DNA from: a virus
DNA: 37,477 nucleotides
Strand: one strand, 5' to 3'
Virus record (IMG/VR): IMGVR_UViG_3300049846_001677
Coordinates: 1-37,477 of that record
The translations under genes were made by a program, and so were the position numbers. This document shows, piece by piece, positions 1 to 8,448 of the stretch (the stretch's first letter is position 1; the number at the start of each line of letters is the position of its first letter). The notes below the pieces were generated by a model, which worked only from the letters and a program-made list of their open reading frames with translations, was not told the DNA's origin and made no database searches.

Positions 1-119
1 GCAAGGATACCACACGCACACTCAAGCTCATGGACCTCCGCACCGTCGCCGAAGGTTCCTTCCCAGGCACACTCGCCCGGCTCGTGGGGGTCATGGCCGC
101 AGTCTTCACACATGGGCAC
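1..119 (-). CDS. Cys-rich small protein, partial (runs off window)
   Basis: A minus-strand reading frame starts near 113 (ATG) or 119 (GTG, with AAGGCG seven bases upstream) and is open to the window edge. It reads MCEDCGHDPHEPGEC..., followed by ELECACG, so it has CxxC, a single Cys and a CxC pair within the first 35 codons, which suggests a zinc-binding knuckle. It is the next gene after the holin-like gene in the virion operon, separated by about 112 bases that contain two palindromes. The family is not recognised and the C-terminus is missing. The acidic, Cys-rich composition is plausible for a small phage protein, but only 37 codons are visible. Confidence 0.5.
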   Translation of the reverse strand, partial: MPMCEDCGHDPHEPGECAWEGTFGDGAEVHELECACGIL

Positions 120-130
120 AGTGTATCGCC

Positions 131-196
131 TTGCCGGCGCCGGCAAAGGGATAGGCCAACTGTCCGAAGAGTTGACCATCTTGCCGACGCTGGCAA
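131..196. repeat. Pair of related 16-bp palindromes, 50 bp apart
   Basis: TTGCCGGCGCCGGCAA at 131-146 is a perfect 16-bp palindrome. TTGCCGACGCTGGCAA at 181-196 matches it at 14 of 16 positions and keeps the five outer base pairs. Their starts are exactly 50 bp apart, in the gap between the holin-like gene and the next minus-strand gene. They could be operator half-sites or RNA hairpins. No U-tract follows either one on the minus strand, so they do not look like intrinsic terminators. Confidence 0.55.
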
Positions 197-231
197 TATG
201 GGAAAGCATATTGGCCACATCACCAGAATGG

Positions 232-525
232 TCACTTGGTTGCGGAGAAGATGTCCGTCCAGTTCTCATAGATGAGCTTGACCCCGAGCGTGAAGGCCGA
301 CGCGGTGCCCGCCAGCGCCAGCTTGCCCACGGCGAAGAATCCTTCCGCGCGTGCGTGCTTCTGGTCGTGGGCGGCCATCCGCTTTGCGAGGTCCTGCACC
401 GTCGCATGTTGGTCGTCGAGGCGTTTGTTGTAGGCCGGGATGACCTCGTCGAGCTGGCCCCGCGTATGGGCGGCGTCCTCCGCGATGCGGTCGAGTTTTT
501 CACGGATGTAGGTGGCGTCGTCCAA
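232..525 (-). CDS. Holin-like small membrane protein
   Basis: 97 aa. Residues 1-55 are charged and heptad-like (helical, probably coiled coil). Residues about 63-85 are a single hydrophobic segment (FFAVGKLALAGTASAFTLGV), followed by a short polar tail. This resembles XhlA-type hemolysin/holin accessory proteins, which act at the inner membrane in lysis. The start is TTG at 525, with GGAG about nine bases upstream inside the 12-base gap after the tail gene; no ATG is available near it. It is the last complete gene of the virion operon, a usual place for lysis functions. No endolysin is visible beside it, so the lysis role is an inference; a membrane-anchored structural protein is possible. 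Confidence 0.5.
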   Translation of the reverse strand: MDDATYIREKLDRIAEDAAHTRGQLDEVIPAYNKRLDDQHATVQDLAKRMAAHDQKHARAEGFFAVGKLALAGTASAFTLGVKLIYENWTDIFSATK

Positions 526-537
526 GGCGGGCGCTCC

Positions 538-1617
538 TTAGCCGATGAGTTCAGCGATGAACCCTTCGATGATGAATGAGTTGTTGGCAACCCCACTGGA
601 GAGTTGGGCCGTAACTTCCAATGTCTTGTTGCTCGCCGTGTTCACCGACGATGTGGCGTAGATGGGTGACTGGGTCAGGATTTCGTCCGTCCCAAGCGAG
701 CCGTACCCTGTCGCGGCGGTGTCGTTCGCGCCCACCACAAGCAACCCGCCCCAAATCTGGGCCGAGGTAGAAGCGTTGCTCATGATGAGGATTTCAAGAG
801 AGATGGCCCGCGCCTCGGATGTCCCGATGACCGCGGTCACATCCTCCCAGATAAGCGTGCTGTCGAAGTAGAGCCGGATGGTTACGTCTGGACCGGTTGT
901 ACCGCTGGTGAAAAGGCCGAAGGCGCGGATGCGGATGAGTGATGTCGTCGTCATTGACCCGCCCACCACCGTGAAGCTGAAGCACGTCGTCTCTGAGGTC
1001 GTCGCTCCAGGGCCGCCAGCCGTCGCCGACGCCGTAATGAGCGAGTGGGACTGTGTCATGTTGATGCCGAGCGCGCCACTCCCCAGCGTGAGCGGCGAGG
1101 ATACCGTCAACTCCTCGATGTTCCCCGAGCTGGCAGTCGTGCGCCCCAGAATGCGCGACGTGGTCATGTTCTGAATCTTGGCGTAGGTGACCGCGTCGTC
1201 TTGGATGGCGGCCGTATCCACCGCGCTGTCCGCAAGCTCGCTCGCCCCTACCGCGTTGGCCGCAATCTCAGTGGCCCCGACTGAGTCAGCGTCGAGCTGC
1301 CAGTTCGTCCCGTCGGTGGAGACGGTGATATCGCCCTTGTCTCCGTCGTTGAGGTACATCCTCCGCCATCCGTACGTGCCGCCCGCGTTCTTGCCGCAGA
1401 AGTACATCTCGTCTGGCGTTCCGGGGATAAAGATGAGGCATCCCGCAAGGTCGGCCGTGGCTGTTGGTAGCGCTTCGCGGGCAGGAACGCGGGCAAGGCC
1501 ACCCCATACCGGGTCCATCCACTGCGCCCCCTTGAGTTGGGAGCGCAGCATCGACAGCGCCTCAGGTGCGTGGGCATGCTCGACGGATGGCGTGTCGGTG
1601 CGCTGCGATTGGCTCAT
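538..1617 (-). CDS. Tail fibre-like structural protein
   Basis: 359 aa. The start at 1617 overlaps the stop of the upstream gene (ATGA). Residues about 60-100 contain the segment GDKGDITVSTDGTNWQLDADSV, and residues 110-150 carry short alanine-rich repeats (GATEIAANAVGASELADSAVD) typical of the trimeric shaft of phage tail fibres. The C-terminal half is Ser/Thr/Gly-rich predicted beta structure (TASATAGGPGATTSETT...). The composition fits a receptor-binding or fibre protein attached to the tail. It is the most distal recognisable tail gene, just before the holin-like gene. No catalytic motif is seen. Confidence 0.7.
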   Translation of the reverse strand: MSQSQRTDTPSVEHAHAPEALSMLRSQLKGAQWMDPVWGGLARVPAREALPTATADLAGCLIFIPGTPDEMYFCGKNAGGTYGWRRMYLNDGDKGDITVSTDGTNWQLDADSVGATEIAANAVGASELADSAVDTAAIQDDAVTYAKIQNMTTSRILGRTTASSGNIEELTVSSPLTLGSGALGINMTQSHSLITASATAGGPGATTSETTCFSFTVVGGSMTTTSLIRIRAFGLFTSGTTGPDVTIRLYFDSTLIWEDVTAVIGTSEARAISLEILIMSNASTSAQIWGGLLVVGANDTAATGYGSLGTDEILTQSPIYATSSVNTASNKTLEVTAQLSSGVANNSFIIEGFIAELIG

Positions 1618-2615
1618 GTGTACAGCGCCTCCATAAGTTCGACCTGCGCAACCGTTGTCCACTTCCGCGTCAGGCTGGACAGGACTTCCTCGTAGGTGAC
1701 ACTCTTCACCATAGCGTACCCTTCCTCTTCCATCGGGGTGCGGTACGGGACTATCTGCCCATGGATGGATTCGAGGTCGGTGCGCTGGGCCGCGACAGAG
1801 CGCCGCATGGAAGCCACATCCGCAAACTCACCGTCGCCAAGCTGGAGTGAGACCAGGATGCGGCGGCGCATACGCGGCTTGAGCCCGGCGATGATGCGCC
1901 ACTCGTAGAGCGAGACCTCGGTGTTTGTCTGCCCAACGCCCGGCGTAGGGACGATGAATTGCAGGTAGCACCATGCGCCCTCAGTGCCGACCGGGAAGTA
2001 GGCCCGATGCTGGCCCGTGGTGGTGAAGGTCGCGCCCGCGCCGGCCGCGCCGGTGAGAAGCTGGAAGGCTGTGCCGTCCTCGATACTCGCCCAGACCTGG
2101 AGCCCAGCGCAGCTTGTGGGGCCTATCTCCGCGTAGAACTCCACCGCGTTCCACGTCTTGTCCGTGAAGCGGTCGGGGATGTAGATGCGGCTCGTTTGGA
2201 GTGTCGCGCCGGAGGATGCCTTCGGGACGTTTGGGTCGTTACCAACGGTGAGCCCCGCCCGCGGGAGCGCATAGATGCGCGGCGTCACCGTCGAGCGGTC
2301 GTCGTCGACTTCCATCACCGCGAGGAAGGCGGGGTTGTCTACGTTGCTGGGGAGGGTGGTATGGACGCGGATACCGATGCGGTCTACACGCGCGGTGCCG
2401 CCGTTGTTGAGCACAGACAGCACGACGCCAAAGTCTGATGCGTTGACCTCGGCCACGGTGAGCGTGGTACCCCAGAGGCTGGACGCACCTCCGTACTGGA
2501 CTTCGATGTCGGTGGACGGCCACTTGGTGGCGGACGCCTGGCTCGTGCCAACGACCGCTCCGCCCTTGACGAGCTTCAACGTTGAGTCTGCTACATCGGT
2601 GTAGGTATACGGCAC
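1614..2615 (-). CDS. Tail protein starting with the second half of a beta-sandwich domain
   Basis: 333 aa, GTG start at 2615 with a GAGG-type Shine-Dalgarno 12 bases upstream. Residues 8-85 (DSTLKLVKGG, YGGASSLWGTTLT, NASDFGVVLSV, RVDRIGIRV) match the C-terminal half of a beta-sandwich domain common in phage tail proteins. The N-terminal half of that domain (TNFGFNIPSSATITGV) is the C-terminus of the gene at 4008-5411. About 1.4 kb, carrying an IPT/TIG tail gene and an HNH gene, separates the halves. The remainder (residues 90-333) is beta-rich with an Arg-rich, helical C-terminal part. It may work as a free subunit that completes the sandwich in trans. The tail role is inferred from domain and position. 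Confidence 0.65.
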   Translation of the reverse strand: MPYTYTDVADSTLKLVKGGAVVGTSQASATKWPSTDIEVQYGGASSLWGTTLTVAEVNASDFGVVLSVLNNGGTARVDRIGIRVHTTLPSNVDNPAFLAVMEVDDDRSTVTPRIYALPRAGLTVGNDPNVPKASSGATLQTSRIYIPDRFTDKTWNAVEFYAEIGPTSCAGLQVWASIEDGTAFQLLTGAAGAGATFTTTGQHRAYFPVGTEGAWCYLQFIVPTPGVGQTNTEVSLYEWRIIAGLKPRMRRRILVSLQLGDGEFADVASMRRSVAAQRTDLESIHGQIVPYRTPMEEEGYAMVKSVTYEEVLSSLTRKWTTVAQVELMEALYT

Positions 2616-2647
2616 GGCTAGCGCCCCCCTCGCCCCGGTGGTACATT

Positions 2648-3127
2648 ATGTGTTACATGAGGTACACTCGCCACGACAACGCAACCATCCCCCAATTGTT
2701 CTGGAGCAAGGTCGAAATTACGGAAGAGTGCTGGCTGTGGGTCGGCGGAAAGATGGCAAATGGCTACGGGCACTTCGCCGTGCGCCGAAACGGTGTACTG
2801 ACTCAGGCATATAGCCATCGCTGGGCCTACGAAGCGATGGTCGGCCCCATCCCTTGCGGATTTCAAATCGACCATCTTTGCCGCGTGCGTCACTGTGTTA
2901 ACCCTAGCCATTTGGAGGCGGTCACGCCTCGTATCAACACGCTGCGCGGAGACACTATCCAAGCCAAAAACGCAGGCAAGACCACGTGCCCTCAGGGGCA
3001 TCCCTACGATATCCGCTGGCGGAACGGTGGCCGCGCCTGTAAGCAATGCAGGCGCGAGCAGCGGAAGAGGAGAGGGAGCCAAGCTAAGGTTAAACATCAG
3101 TACGTGGCGCTCCCTTCGTCCGTGTAA
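2648..3127 (+). CDS. HNH homing endonuclease, inserted on the opposite strand
   Basis: 159 aa from ATG 2648 (or 156 aa from ATG 2657). The HNH core is clear: SHRWAYE, then IDHLCRVRHCVNPSHLE with the metal-binding His/Asn residues and two structural Cys. A C-terminal zinc knuckle follows (KTTCPQGHPYD ... ACKQCRREQRKRR). This is a free-standing phage HNH family. It is the only plus-strand gene within 26 kb of minus-strand virion genes. It lies between two tail genes and its 3' end overlaps the downstream end of the IPT/TIG gene by 31 bases. Its GC content looks lower than its neighbours. These are signs of insertion by homing. The endonuclease probably cleaves alleles lacking the insertion; this is inferred. 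Confidence 0.9.
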   Translation: MCYMRYTRHDNATIPQLFWSKVEITEECWLWVGGKMANGYGHFAVRRNGVLTQAYSHRWAYEAMVGPIPCGFQIDHLCRVRHCVNPSHLEAVTPRINTLRGDTIQAKNAGKTTCPQGHPYDIRWRNGGRACKQCRREQRKRRGSQAKVKHQYVALPSSV

Positions 3128-4008
3128 ACCGCTAGGGTTTTAGCGCCTACTGTGCCCGCGGGGGTCGTGGCCGTGACCTGCGTCGAGCTGACTACGGTGA
3201 TGCCGGGGCATGGCGTCCCGCCGATGGTGACTTCGGTGGACGCGTTGAAGTTCGTCCCGATGATGGTAATGGACTCACCGCCCGAGACCGGGCCGTGGTC
3301 TTGGGTCACCGACGTGATGGTCGGTGCGGAGCCGGGGTTGAGGAAGATGACGATGCCGTTGTAATTGACCGACCCGCTACCGATGTTGTTGTAAGGCTCA
3401 TTAAACACGTACGGGTATGGAGCAGTGCTCGACTGCGGGGGCGGGGCTCCCGTCCCTATGGCGAGTTGTACTTCGTCGGCCTCGCCCTCGTCCACGCGCT
3501 CAGTTATGCCACCACCCGCCCAAGTGTGCGTTATGCCGCCTGCGCCAACTTGGTAGAAAGTCGCGATGTAGATGCCCAGGCGCCCTGTACCGGACGGTGT
3601 GATGGATAATTGCGTCGAATCGAACGCCGGAAATCCGTAGACACGGAGTCCGTCGGCAATCGACTGCGATGCGTCCACCATGTCGCTGCCTTTACCGCCG
3701 GAGAAGGCAAGACACGCCCAAGACGAGATAGCCGACGGGGAGATGGTGAACCCTGCCCATGAGGCGGCCTCGCTCGCGCCAGCCTGGCGAATCCAGACCT
3801 TCGTCACAAGGTTGGAGCCCGCGAGGGTGATGGTCTCCGCGCTTCCCCATGCCGTCTGAGCCGCGCCCGAGAGCCCGAGTGTAGCCGCGGGAGCGGAGAC
3901 GACCGCGACAAGGATATCGCCGCGGACAACGCCCGAGGGCTTGTTTACAGTGATGCTTGAGCCGCTGACTTCGTCGGCATTGGCTGCGGAGCGGAATGCA
4001 AGGGCCAT
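3097..4008 (-). CDS. Tail protein with C-terminal IPT/TIG domain
   Basis: 303 aa. The start at 4008 overlaps the upstream stop (TAATG). Residues 1-60 (ITVNKPSGVVRGDILVAVVSAPA) resemble the N-terminal domain of the 645-aa protein at 6511-8448 (LVVDKPNSITPGDLLVIICGS), a beta domain found in phage appendage proteins. Residues about 228-303 form an IPT/TIG immunoglobulin-like domain: PTITSVTQDHGPVSGGESITI, then GTNFNASTEVTIGGTPC and TTPAGTVGAKTLAV. The protein ends at GSATY, a few residues short of the usual last strand, where the HNH gene begins to overlap, so a slight truncation is possible. Such domains mediate surface or carbohydrate contacts on phage tails. Confidence 0.75.
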   Translation of the reverse strand: MALAFRSAANADEVSGSSITVNKPSGVVRGDILVAVVSAPAATLGLSGAAQTAWGSAETITLAGSNLVTKVWIRQAGASEAASWAGFTISPSAISSWACLAFSGGKGSDMVDASQSIADGLRVYGFPAFDSTQLSITPSGTGRLGIYIATFYQVGAGGITHTWAGGGITERVDEGEADEVQLAIGTGAPPPQSSTAPYPYVFNEPYNNIGSGSVNYNGIVIFLNPGSAPTITSVTQDHGPVSGGESITIIGTNFNASTEVTIGGTPCPGITVVSSTQVTATTPAGTVGAKTLAVYTDEGSATY

Positions 4009-5411
4009 TACTCCACCGCGCTCCTTTCGATGTACACGGTCACACCCGTGATGGTGGCAGACGACGGGATGTTGAACCCGAAGTTGGTCAGTTTCAGGTA
4101 GTGCGAGGTCCCCACGCCCGCGGTAGCGTAGTTGTCGTTGGATGAGACCGCGTTCGCCGTGCTCGCCCACGTGACCGTTCCGACCGCGCTGTCGTCGGCC
4201 GTGGTTGAAGCCTGCTTGATGGACGATGGCTCCGAAGCGGAGGACAGGACAACGACGGCTTCGTAGGTCGCGTCAGTGACTGACTGATGCATATGGGGCG
4301 TGATAGCCTGCGTAGGTCGCCCAAGCGCCGGGTTGAACGAGATGAGCGCGCCGCGCGTGTTGGTGTAGTCGTTCACGGTGGCGAAGAACTGCTTACCCGC
4401 TGGCGCAATCTGCATCGTCCGCCCCCAGCCACGAGAGAGGTCTCCGTCCAGACCCCCCTCGGCTTCGAGCCCCACAAACTGCCAGGTGTCCCCGGAGTAT
4501 TCGATGAGACCCATCTTGTGCGGTGCGTAGACTCGGCCTTGGATGACGTTCATCCCCATGAAGTTGGAGTCGTCGGCAATACCCACCAGGTCGCGGAGGA
4601 CGTTCACGGCGTTCAGGGTTTCATCGAAGGAGAAGATGCCGTCCTGCTTGCCGATGAGCAGGATACGGCCATAGACCATGAGGTCGGTGATGTTGAAGCC
4701 GGAGTCGCCGACGGTGTAGTCCGCACCCCAGTTGCCGCCCGTCGTCGGGGTGACGGAGCACTTCGAAATGACGTTGGTGTTCCCGCGGACAAGCTCCTCG
4801 CGCCAGACTTCGAAGCAGAGGGCCTCCTTGCCCGCTGGCCCACTGGCCCACGAGTCCGTACCGCCCGGCGTCAACTCCTGCCAGTTGGTTGCGGACCCGC
4901 CGGCGCCGATGCGCACGGGGAAGTATCCCTTGCCGCGGAAAGCGACAGGCCGCCCACCGATGACATTGGCCGCCCCCAAGTCCTTCGTGTCTGCCACCGC
5001 CCATGTCGAAGATGGCGTCGCGTCGGGGACGTACTTCTTGATGTACCGGCCGCGGGCGATATAGAGGAAGCCGCCAAGGTAGAGCGCCCAGCCACGGGAG
5101 TCGGTGGAGGTGAAGGACGCACCGCTCGCGTAGGCGGGCCATGTGACGGCCTTGCCGGGCGTGCTCAAGTCCCAACCGTTCGCCCAGTCGTAGGTGCCGT
5201 CGGGGCCTTGCCAGGTGAAGCCGCCGCCCTTGGACATGTCGGCAAAGCGCATGGTGACTTCCTGCTGCGCGTCCACGTCCTGGTCGGTGACAAGCTGTAC
5301 GGACATCGCGACTTGACCGCGGCTGTCAGTGCGCAATAGGTACCGCTGGCTGTTGAGCCGGAGGACGGATTCGGTCGAGCGCGGGGAACCGGAAGCGAAC
5401 GCGTTAGCCAT
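4008..5411 (-). CDS. Beta-propeller-like tail protein ending in a half beta-sandwich domain
   Basis: 467 aa from ATG 5411, which overlaps the upstream TGA (TGATG) and has GAGG eight bases upstream; GTG codons at 5417 and 5414 are alternatives. The body has repeated short motifs such as GWALYLGGFLYIARG, DLMVYGRILLIGKQDGIFSF and MGMNVIQGRVYAPHKMGLIEY, as in beta-propellers built from repeated four-strand blades. The last 70 residues (VTWASTANAVSSNDNYATA, then YLKLTNFGFNIPSSATITGV and YIERSAVE) are the first half of a well-known tail beta-sandwich. The second half opens the gene at 1614-2615. The domain is therefore cut between strands by the intervening insertion. A tail tube or host-contact role is inferred. 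Confidence 0.65.
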   Translation of the reverse strand: MANAFASGSPRSTESVLRLNSQRYLLRTDSRGQVAMSVQLVTDQDVDAQQEVTMRFADMSKGGGFTWQGPDGTYDWANGWDLSTPGKAVTWPAYASGASFTSTDSRGWALYLGGFLYIARGRYIKKYVPDATPSSTWAVADTKDLGAANVIGGRPVAFRGKGYFPVRIGAGGSATNWQELTPGGTDSWASGPAGKEALCFEVWREELVRGNTNVISKCSVTPTTGGNWGADYTVGDSGFNITDLMVYGRILLIGKQDGIFSFDETLNAVNVLRDLVGIADDSNFMGMNVIQGRVYAPHKMGLIEYSGDTWQFVGLEAEGGLDGDLSRGWGRTMQIAPAGKQFFATVNDYTNTRGALISFNPALGRPTQAITPHMHQSVTDATYEAVVVLSSASEPSSIKQASTTADDSAVGTVTWASTANAVSSNDNYATAGVGTSHYLKLTNFGFNIPSSATITGVTVYIERSAVE

Positions 5412-6493
5412 CACCACAACCTCGCGCGCGTACTTGGCTCAAGCTCGTCACGTGACGCGAGGAAGTTGGTTTCCGCGTGCGCCAGCTCGGTCGCGTACTT
5501 CCCAGTGAGGGCGTTCATCATCCGGTACGCCTCAGCGACGATAGCCCGGACACACGCCTCATACGGTGCCCGCGTAGCGTCGGTATCGAGGTAGAGCGCG
5601 TCACTGGCGACCAGCGCCTCGACGATGACCGTCTCGGTCGTGGTTGGCGCGAAGTTGAAGCGCACCTTCAGGGTCTCTGGGCCGTTGCCTTCAAGCCACC
5701 AGTGATACCCGCTCTTGCTGGCGTCCTGGTCGTAGACAACTCCATTGGTGTCCGTGGTGCGGATGAAGACGCGGGTGATGTTCCGGGAGCCAAGGTCGTC
5801 GAGATGGGGGGCGAGGGAGAACGCCATCGTCTCATCGTCGCCCGGCCCAAGGTCGAGTTGGTCAAGGAATCGGACACGGGAGAGGCCCTGCCGGATGGCC
5901 CTGTCCCATGAGTAGGCGATGCCCGGCTGGTCTACGGGCGGCATCAGCGCGTACGCCTGGTACTCTTCGCTCGCCACCGGGGCATTGGTGTAGTCGCGCA
6001 CTGTGAGCGCGCCGGTCGCAACAGTGAACCCCGAGCGAGCCACGCGCCGCGTCTTGTCCCCGGCTGCCGCAGCGTCAGGGCGGTACAGCCACGACCCTTC
6101 CATGAAGTCGGTGTCTACCCCTTGGTCCACAAGAGAAGAGTCCACCAGGGTCGTCGTAGAGCCCCCAGTCGCGGTTGCCTTGAAGCCCACGCCTGCACGG
6201 ATGGCCGCGTCGATGCGAAGGTCGCGCATGGTAATGCCGACCGTCTGGAACGGTGGCCCCTGTTCACTCTCAAGGGGGCCGCTGGCCGTGTAGTAGCTGA
6301 TGCGGTACCAGGAGCGCGGCGTGCCCGAAGCGTCTGAGACGCTGTAATTCTCCGTGCCGGCCACGACCGCGACGGTGTCCACGAGGGTACCGGAGGTGGA
6401 TGTCGGGGACGAATGCCGGTAGAGGCGAAACGACGTGTAAGTCGCCAGCGCCGTGGCGGTGTCCTCGATATAGACGCGTACCGTATTCGCCAT
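5411..6493 (-). CDS. Tail or head-tail structural protein with FN3-like N-terminus
   Basis: 360 aa. Residues 1-85 (VRVYIEDTATALATYTSFRLYRHS ... YSVSDASGTPRSWYRISYYTA) resemble a fibronectin type III-like fold in which values are unpacked from a sequence of strands. The middle is beta-rich with a long Asp/Gly segment (LDQLDLGPGDDETMAFSLAP). The C-terminal 60 residues are helical (YEACVRAIVAEAYRMMNALTG, then ELAHAETNFLASRDELEP). The helical tail and position between capsid-side and tail genes suggest a protein of the neck or tail hub. The family is not certain. Its stop overlaps the start of the next tail gene. Confidence 0.55.
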   Translation of the reverse strand: MANTVRVYIEDTATALATYTSFRLYRHSSPTSTSGTLVDTVAVVAGTENYSVSDASGTPRSWYRISYYTASGPLESEQGPPFQTVGITMRDLRIDAAIRAGVGFKATATGGSTTTLVDSSLVDQGVDTDFMEGSWLYRPDAAAAGDKTRRVARSGFTVATGALTVRDYTNAPVASEEYQAYALMPPVDQPGIAYSWDRAIRQGLSRVRFLDQLDLGPGDDETMAFSLAPHLDDLGSRNITRVFIRTTDTNGVVYDQDASKSGYHWWLEGNGPETLKVRFNFAPTTTETVIVEALVASDALYLDTDATRAPYEACVRAIVAEAYRMMNALTGKYATELAHAETNFLASRDELEPSTRARLW

Positions 6494-6510
6494 GATTCGT
6501 CCTCAGTGTA

Positions 6511-8448
6511 TCAGTTTCTTGATGAGCGCCCCTTTGGGGGCCTGTTTATGGACGAACGGCCTTGCGGCTTTACGTCCGACGTAGACGACTGCCCGGTTGG
6601 CAGGTTGATGTTGCGGGCAGAGCCGGACGGCCCAGCATCGATGCCAGAACTCTGGCCGGTAGGCCCGCGCTGTTGCCCCGCCGCGTTCCCTTCGGACTGC
6701 CAGCCCATCGGCCACGGTGGATGAAAGATGTGGGCCTCAAGGACTTCGACAAGCGCGGAGTATGTGAACCCCCAGTGCAACGAACGTCGCCCACGGGGGG
6801 GCATCCACTCAATCGCGTACGGTGGCGGGACATTGAGCGCGAAAAGCTCCGCAGCGGTGAAGCTGCGCGCCTCGCCAACGCGGATGCCACGGCGCCCCTT
6901 TGGCGGCATCCACCCAATCTCGTAAAGAGGCGGCTGGATAAGGCCGACAATCTCCGCGACCGTGAAGCCATGCGTCTCTCCGCCGCGCATGCGACGGCGT
7001 GGGCGCGGTGGCATCCAATCGACTTCATGCGGTGGTGGCTGGACGAGGCCCACAATCTCGTTGGCCGTAAGCCCGCGGGTAAAGTCCTGTGGGATTCGCG
7101 CCACTCGCCTGACTGGCATACCCAGCATTGGCTGCGGGAAGAAAGTCTCGACCGCTTCCGTAAGCGGGATAGTGAGCCCGCTCGGAAGGACAAGGTCGAT
7201 ACGCGGACGCACCAGCGGCCGCGGCTGGGCGATGAGCAACTGCCCGATTGGGACTTGCTCGGGGAGGTAAATGGGGAAGTTTAGGGCGAACCCTAACGCT
7301 CCGGTATTTCGCCGGGCTGGGGGCATCCTGTCCGGTTGCGCGCTGAGACCCGGCGGGAGGGCCGATAGCACGATGCTCGCCGCATCGGGGACGGGTTTGA
7401 GGTGCGGTAAACCTGGTACGCGCCGCGTGGTGGATGGAAGTGACGACGAGCCGGGCGGGTACTCCAGGATAGGGAGCCATGTCGGGTCGACCTGCGGCTG
7501 CCAGACACGCCGTGGCGGGAAGCGGTCAGGGTAGAGTTCTCGGCCATCCGGCAGGGACTCCGGTGGTGGCGTCTCACTGAGCGCGAGGAACGAACCGCTG
7601 ATATCCGTGATGCCGTAGCGGCGACGGACTAGACGGAGGGTGTCCTCTTGTAGGCCAGGCGGGAGCGCTTCAACCGCGACCTCTTCGAGGATGGCGCGGG
7701 ATGGGACAACGCTGCCCGTGTTGAGTGGGGGGCGTCGCGGTGGCGAGGCTACGGGGATGGCACTCCCGCCCGCCGGGTAGAACTGGAAGAACGCGAGACC
7801 GACACGGCCGGCCTTGGCTGTCGTGCAGTCCGACCGCGTCGTCTGCGCCCCTGAGCCACCGGTCGCCCACGTCAACTCGACCGATGGGGAGTTAGCAACG
7901 GAACCCTCGGATGTCTCTAAGTACCCCGATGTAACCGGCGCCCACGGATTGGCGGACGTATCATCATCGACCGCGAAACCACCGATGGCGAGTTCGCCTG
8001 TCGCGGCAGGCGTGACGCTTGGGGACGTGTGTTGCGTCCCGCTAGCAGTGTCCGCCGCGTTTTGGGTATCAAGGACAATGCGCCCGTAGCCCGCGCTGTG
8101 GTAGTAAGCCCCACAGGCGAGCGCCATGGCGCTGTTGCCACCTGCCTGGTTTACCGTGAAGGTGGAGCCCTCGGTGCCATCCGCGATGCGGTAGAGGCCC
8201 TGCATCGCCATGCCGGTGCCGCCCGCGGTAAACAGCGTCTGGAACCCGGTACACGAAAATGTTCGGCCAGCGTTTACGGAACCGCAGATGATGACTAGCA
8301 GGTCGCCAGGGGTAATAGAGTTGGGCTTGTCTACGACAAGGCTAGAAGCGTTTGTGCCCTGGGCCGCAGATGTGCCTGTCCCGCGCTGCCTCCAGCCGGT
8401 CGGGATTGGGAGCAAGGGGACAATGTTTCGCGTGCTTGGCGCAGCCAT
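6511..8448 (-). CDS. Large tail/appendage protein with (W/R)MPPxxRR repeats
   Basis: 645 aa. Residues 1-228 form a beta-rich domain with the motif SLVVDKPNSITPGDLLVIICGS, shared with the IPT/TIG tail gene at 3097-4008. From about residue 300 the protein is Pro/Arg-rich and holds degenerate repeats centred on (R/W)(M/F)PPxxRR: PDRFPPRRVW (307-316), PDRMPPARRN (372-381), DWMPPRPRRR (477-486), GWMPPKGRRG (512-521) and EWMPPRGRRS (547-556). The last three are regular 35-residue units that each begin FT/LT..E(I/L). Residues 587-645 are a low-complexity Gly/Ser/Gln/Arg/Asn tail. A minor virion or tail-appendage role is inferred from the N-terminal domain and context. The repeat function is unknown; binding to a polyanion is possible. 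Confidence 0.6.
   Translation of the reverse strand: MAAPSTRNIVPLLPIPTGWRQRGTGTSAAQGTNASSLVVDKPNSITPGDLLVIICGSVNAGRTFSCTGFQTLFTAGGTGMAMQGLYRIADGTEGSTFTVNQAGGNSAMALACGAYYHSAGYGRIVLDTQNAADTASGTQHTSPSVTPAATGELAIGGFAVDDDTSANPWAPVTSGYLETSEGSVANSPSVELTWATGGSGAQTTRSDCTTAKAGRVGLAFFQFYPAGGSAIPVASPPRRPPLNTGSVVPSRAILEEVAVEALPPGLQEDTLRLVRRRYGITDISGSFLALSETPPPESLPDGRELYPDRFPPRRVWQPQVDPTWLPILEYPPGSSSLPSTTRRVPGLPHLKPVPDAASIVLSALPPGLSAQPDRMPPARRNTGALGFALNFPIYLPEQVPIGQLLIAQPRPLVRPRIDLVLPSGLTIPLTEAVETFFPQPMLGMPVRRVARIPQDFTRGLTANEIVGLVQPPPHEVDWMPPRPRRRMRGGETHGFTVAEIVGLIQPPLYEIGWMPPKGRRGIRVGEARSFTAAELFALNVPPPYAIEWMPPRGRRSLHWGFTYSALVEVLEAHIFHPPWPMGWQSEGNAAGQQRGPTGQSSGIDAGPSGSARNINLPTGQSSTSDVKPQGRSSINRPPKGRSSRN

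Noticed and set aside
112-579. 155-aa plus-strand reading frame
   Set aside because: It is antisense to the holin-like gene, has no Shine-Dalgarno and spans the intergenic palindromes; the minus-strand genes have natural starts and overlaps.
2615-4008. Group I intron or intein as explanation for the split tail domain
   Set aside because: The insertion contains a complete tail gene with its own coupled start, the HNH gene is on the opposite strand, and no intron core or intein splice-junction residues are visible.
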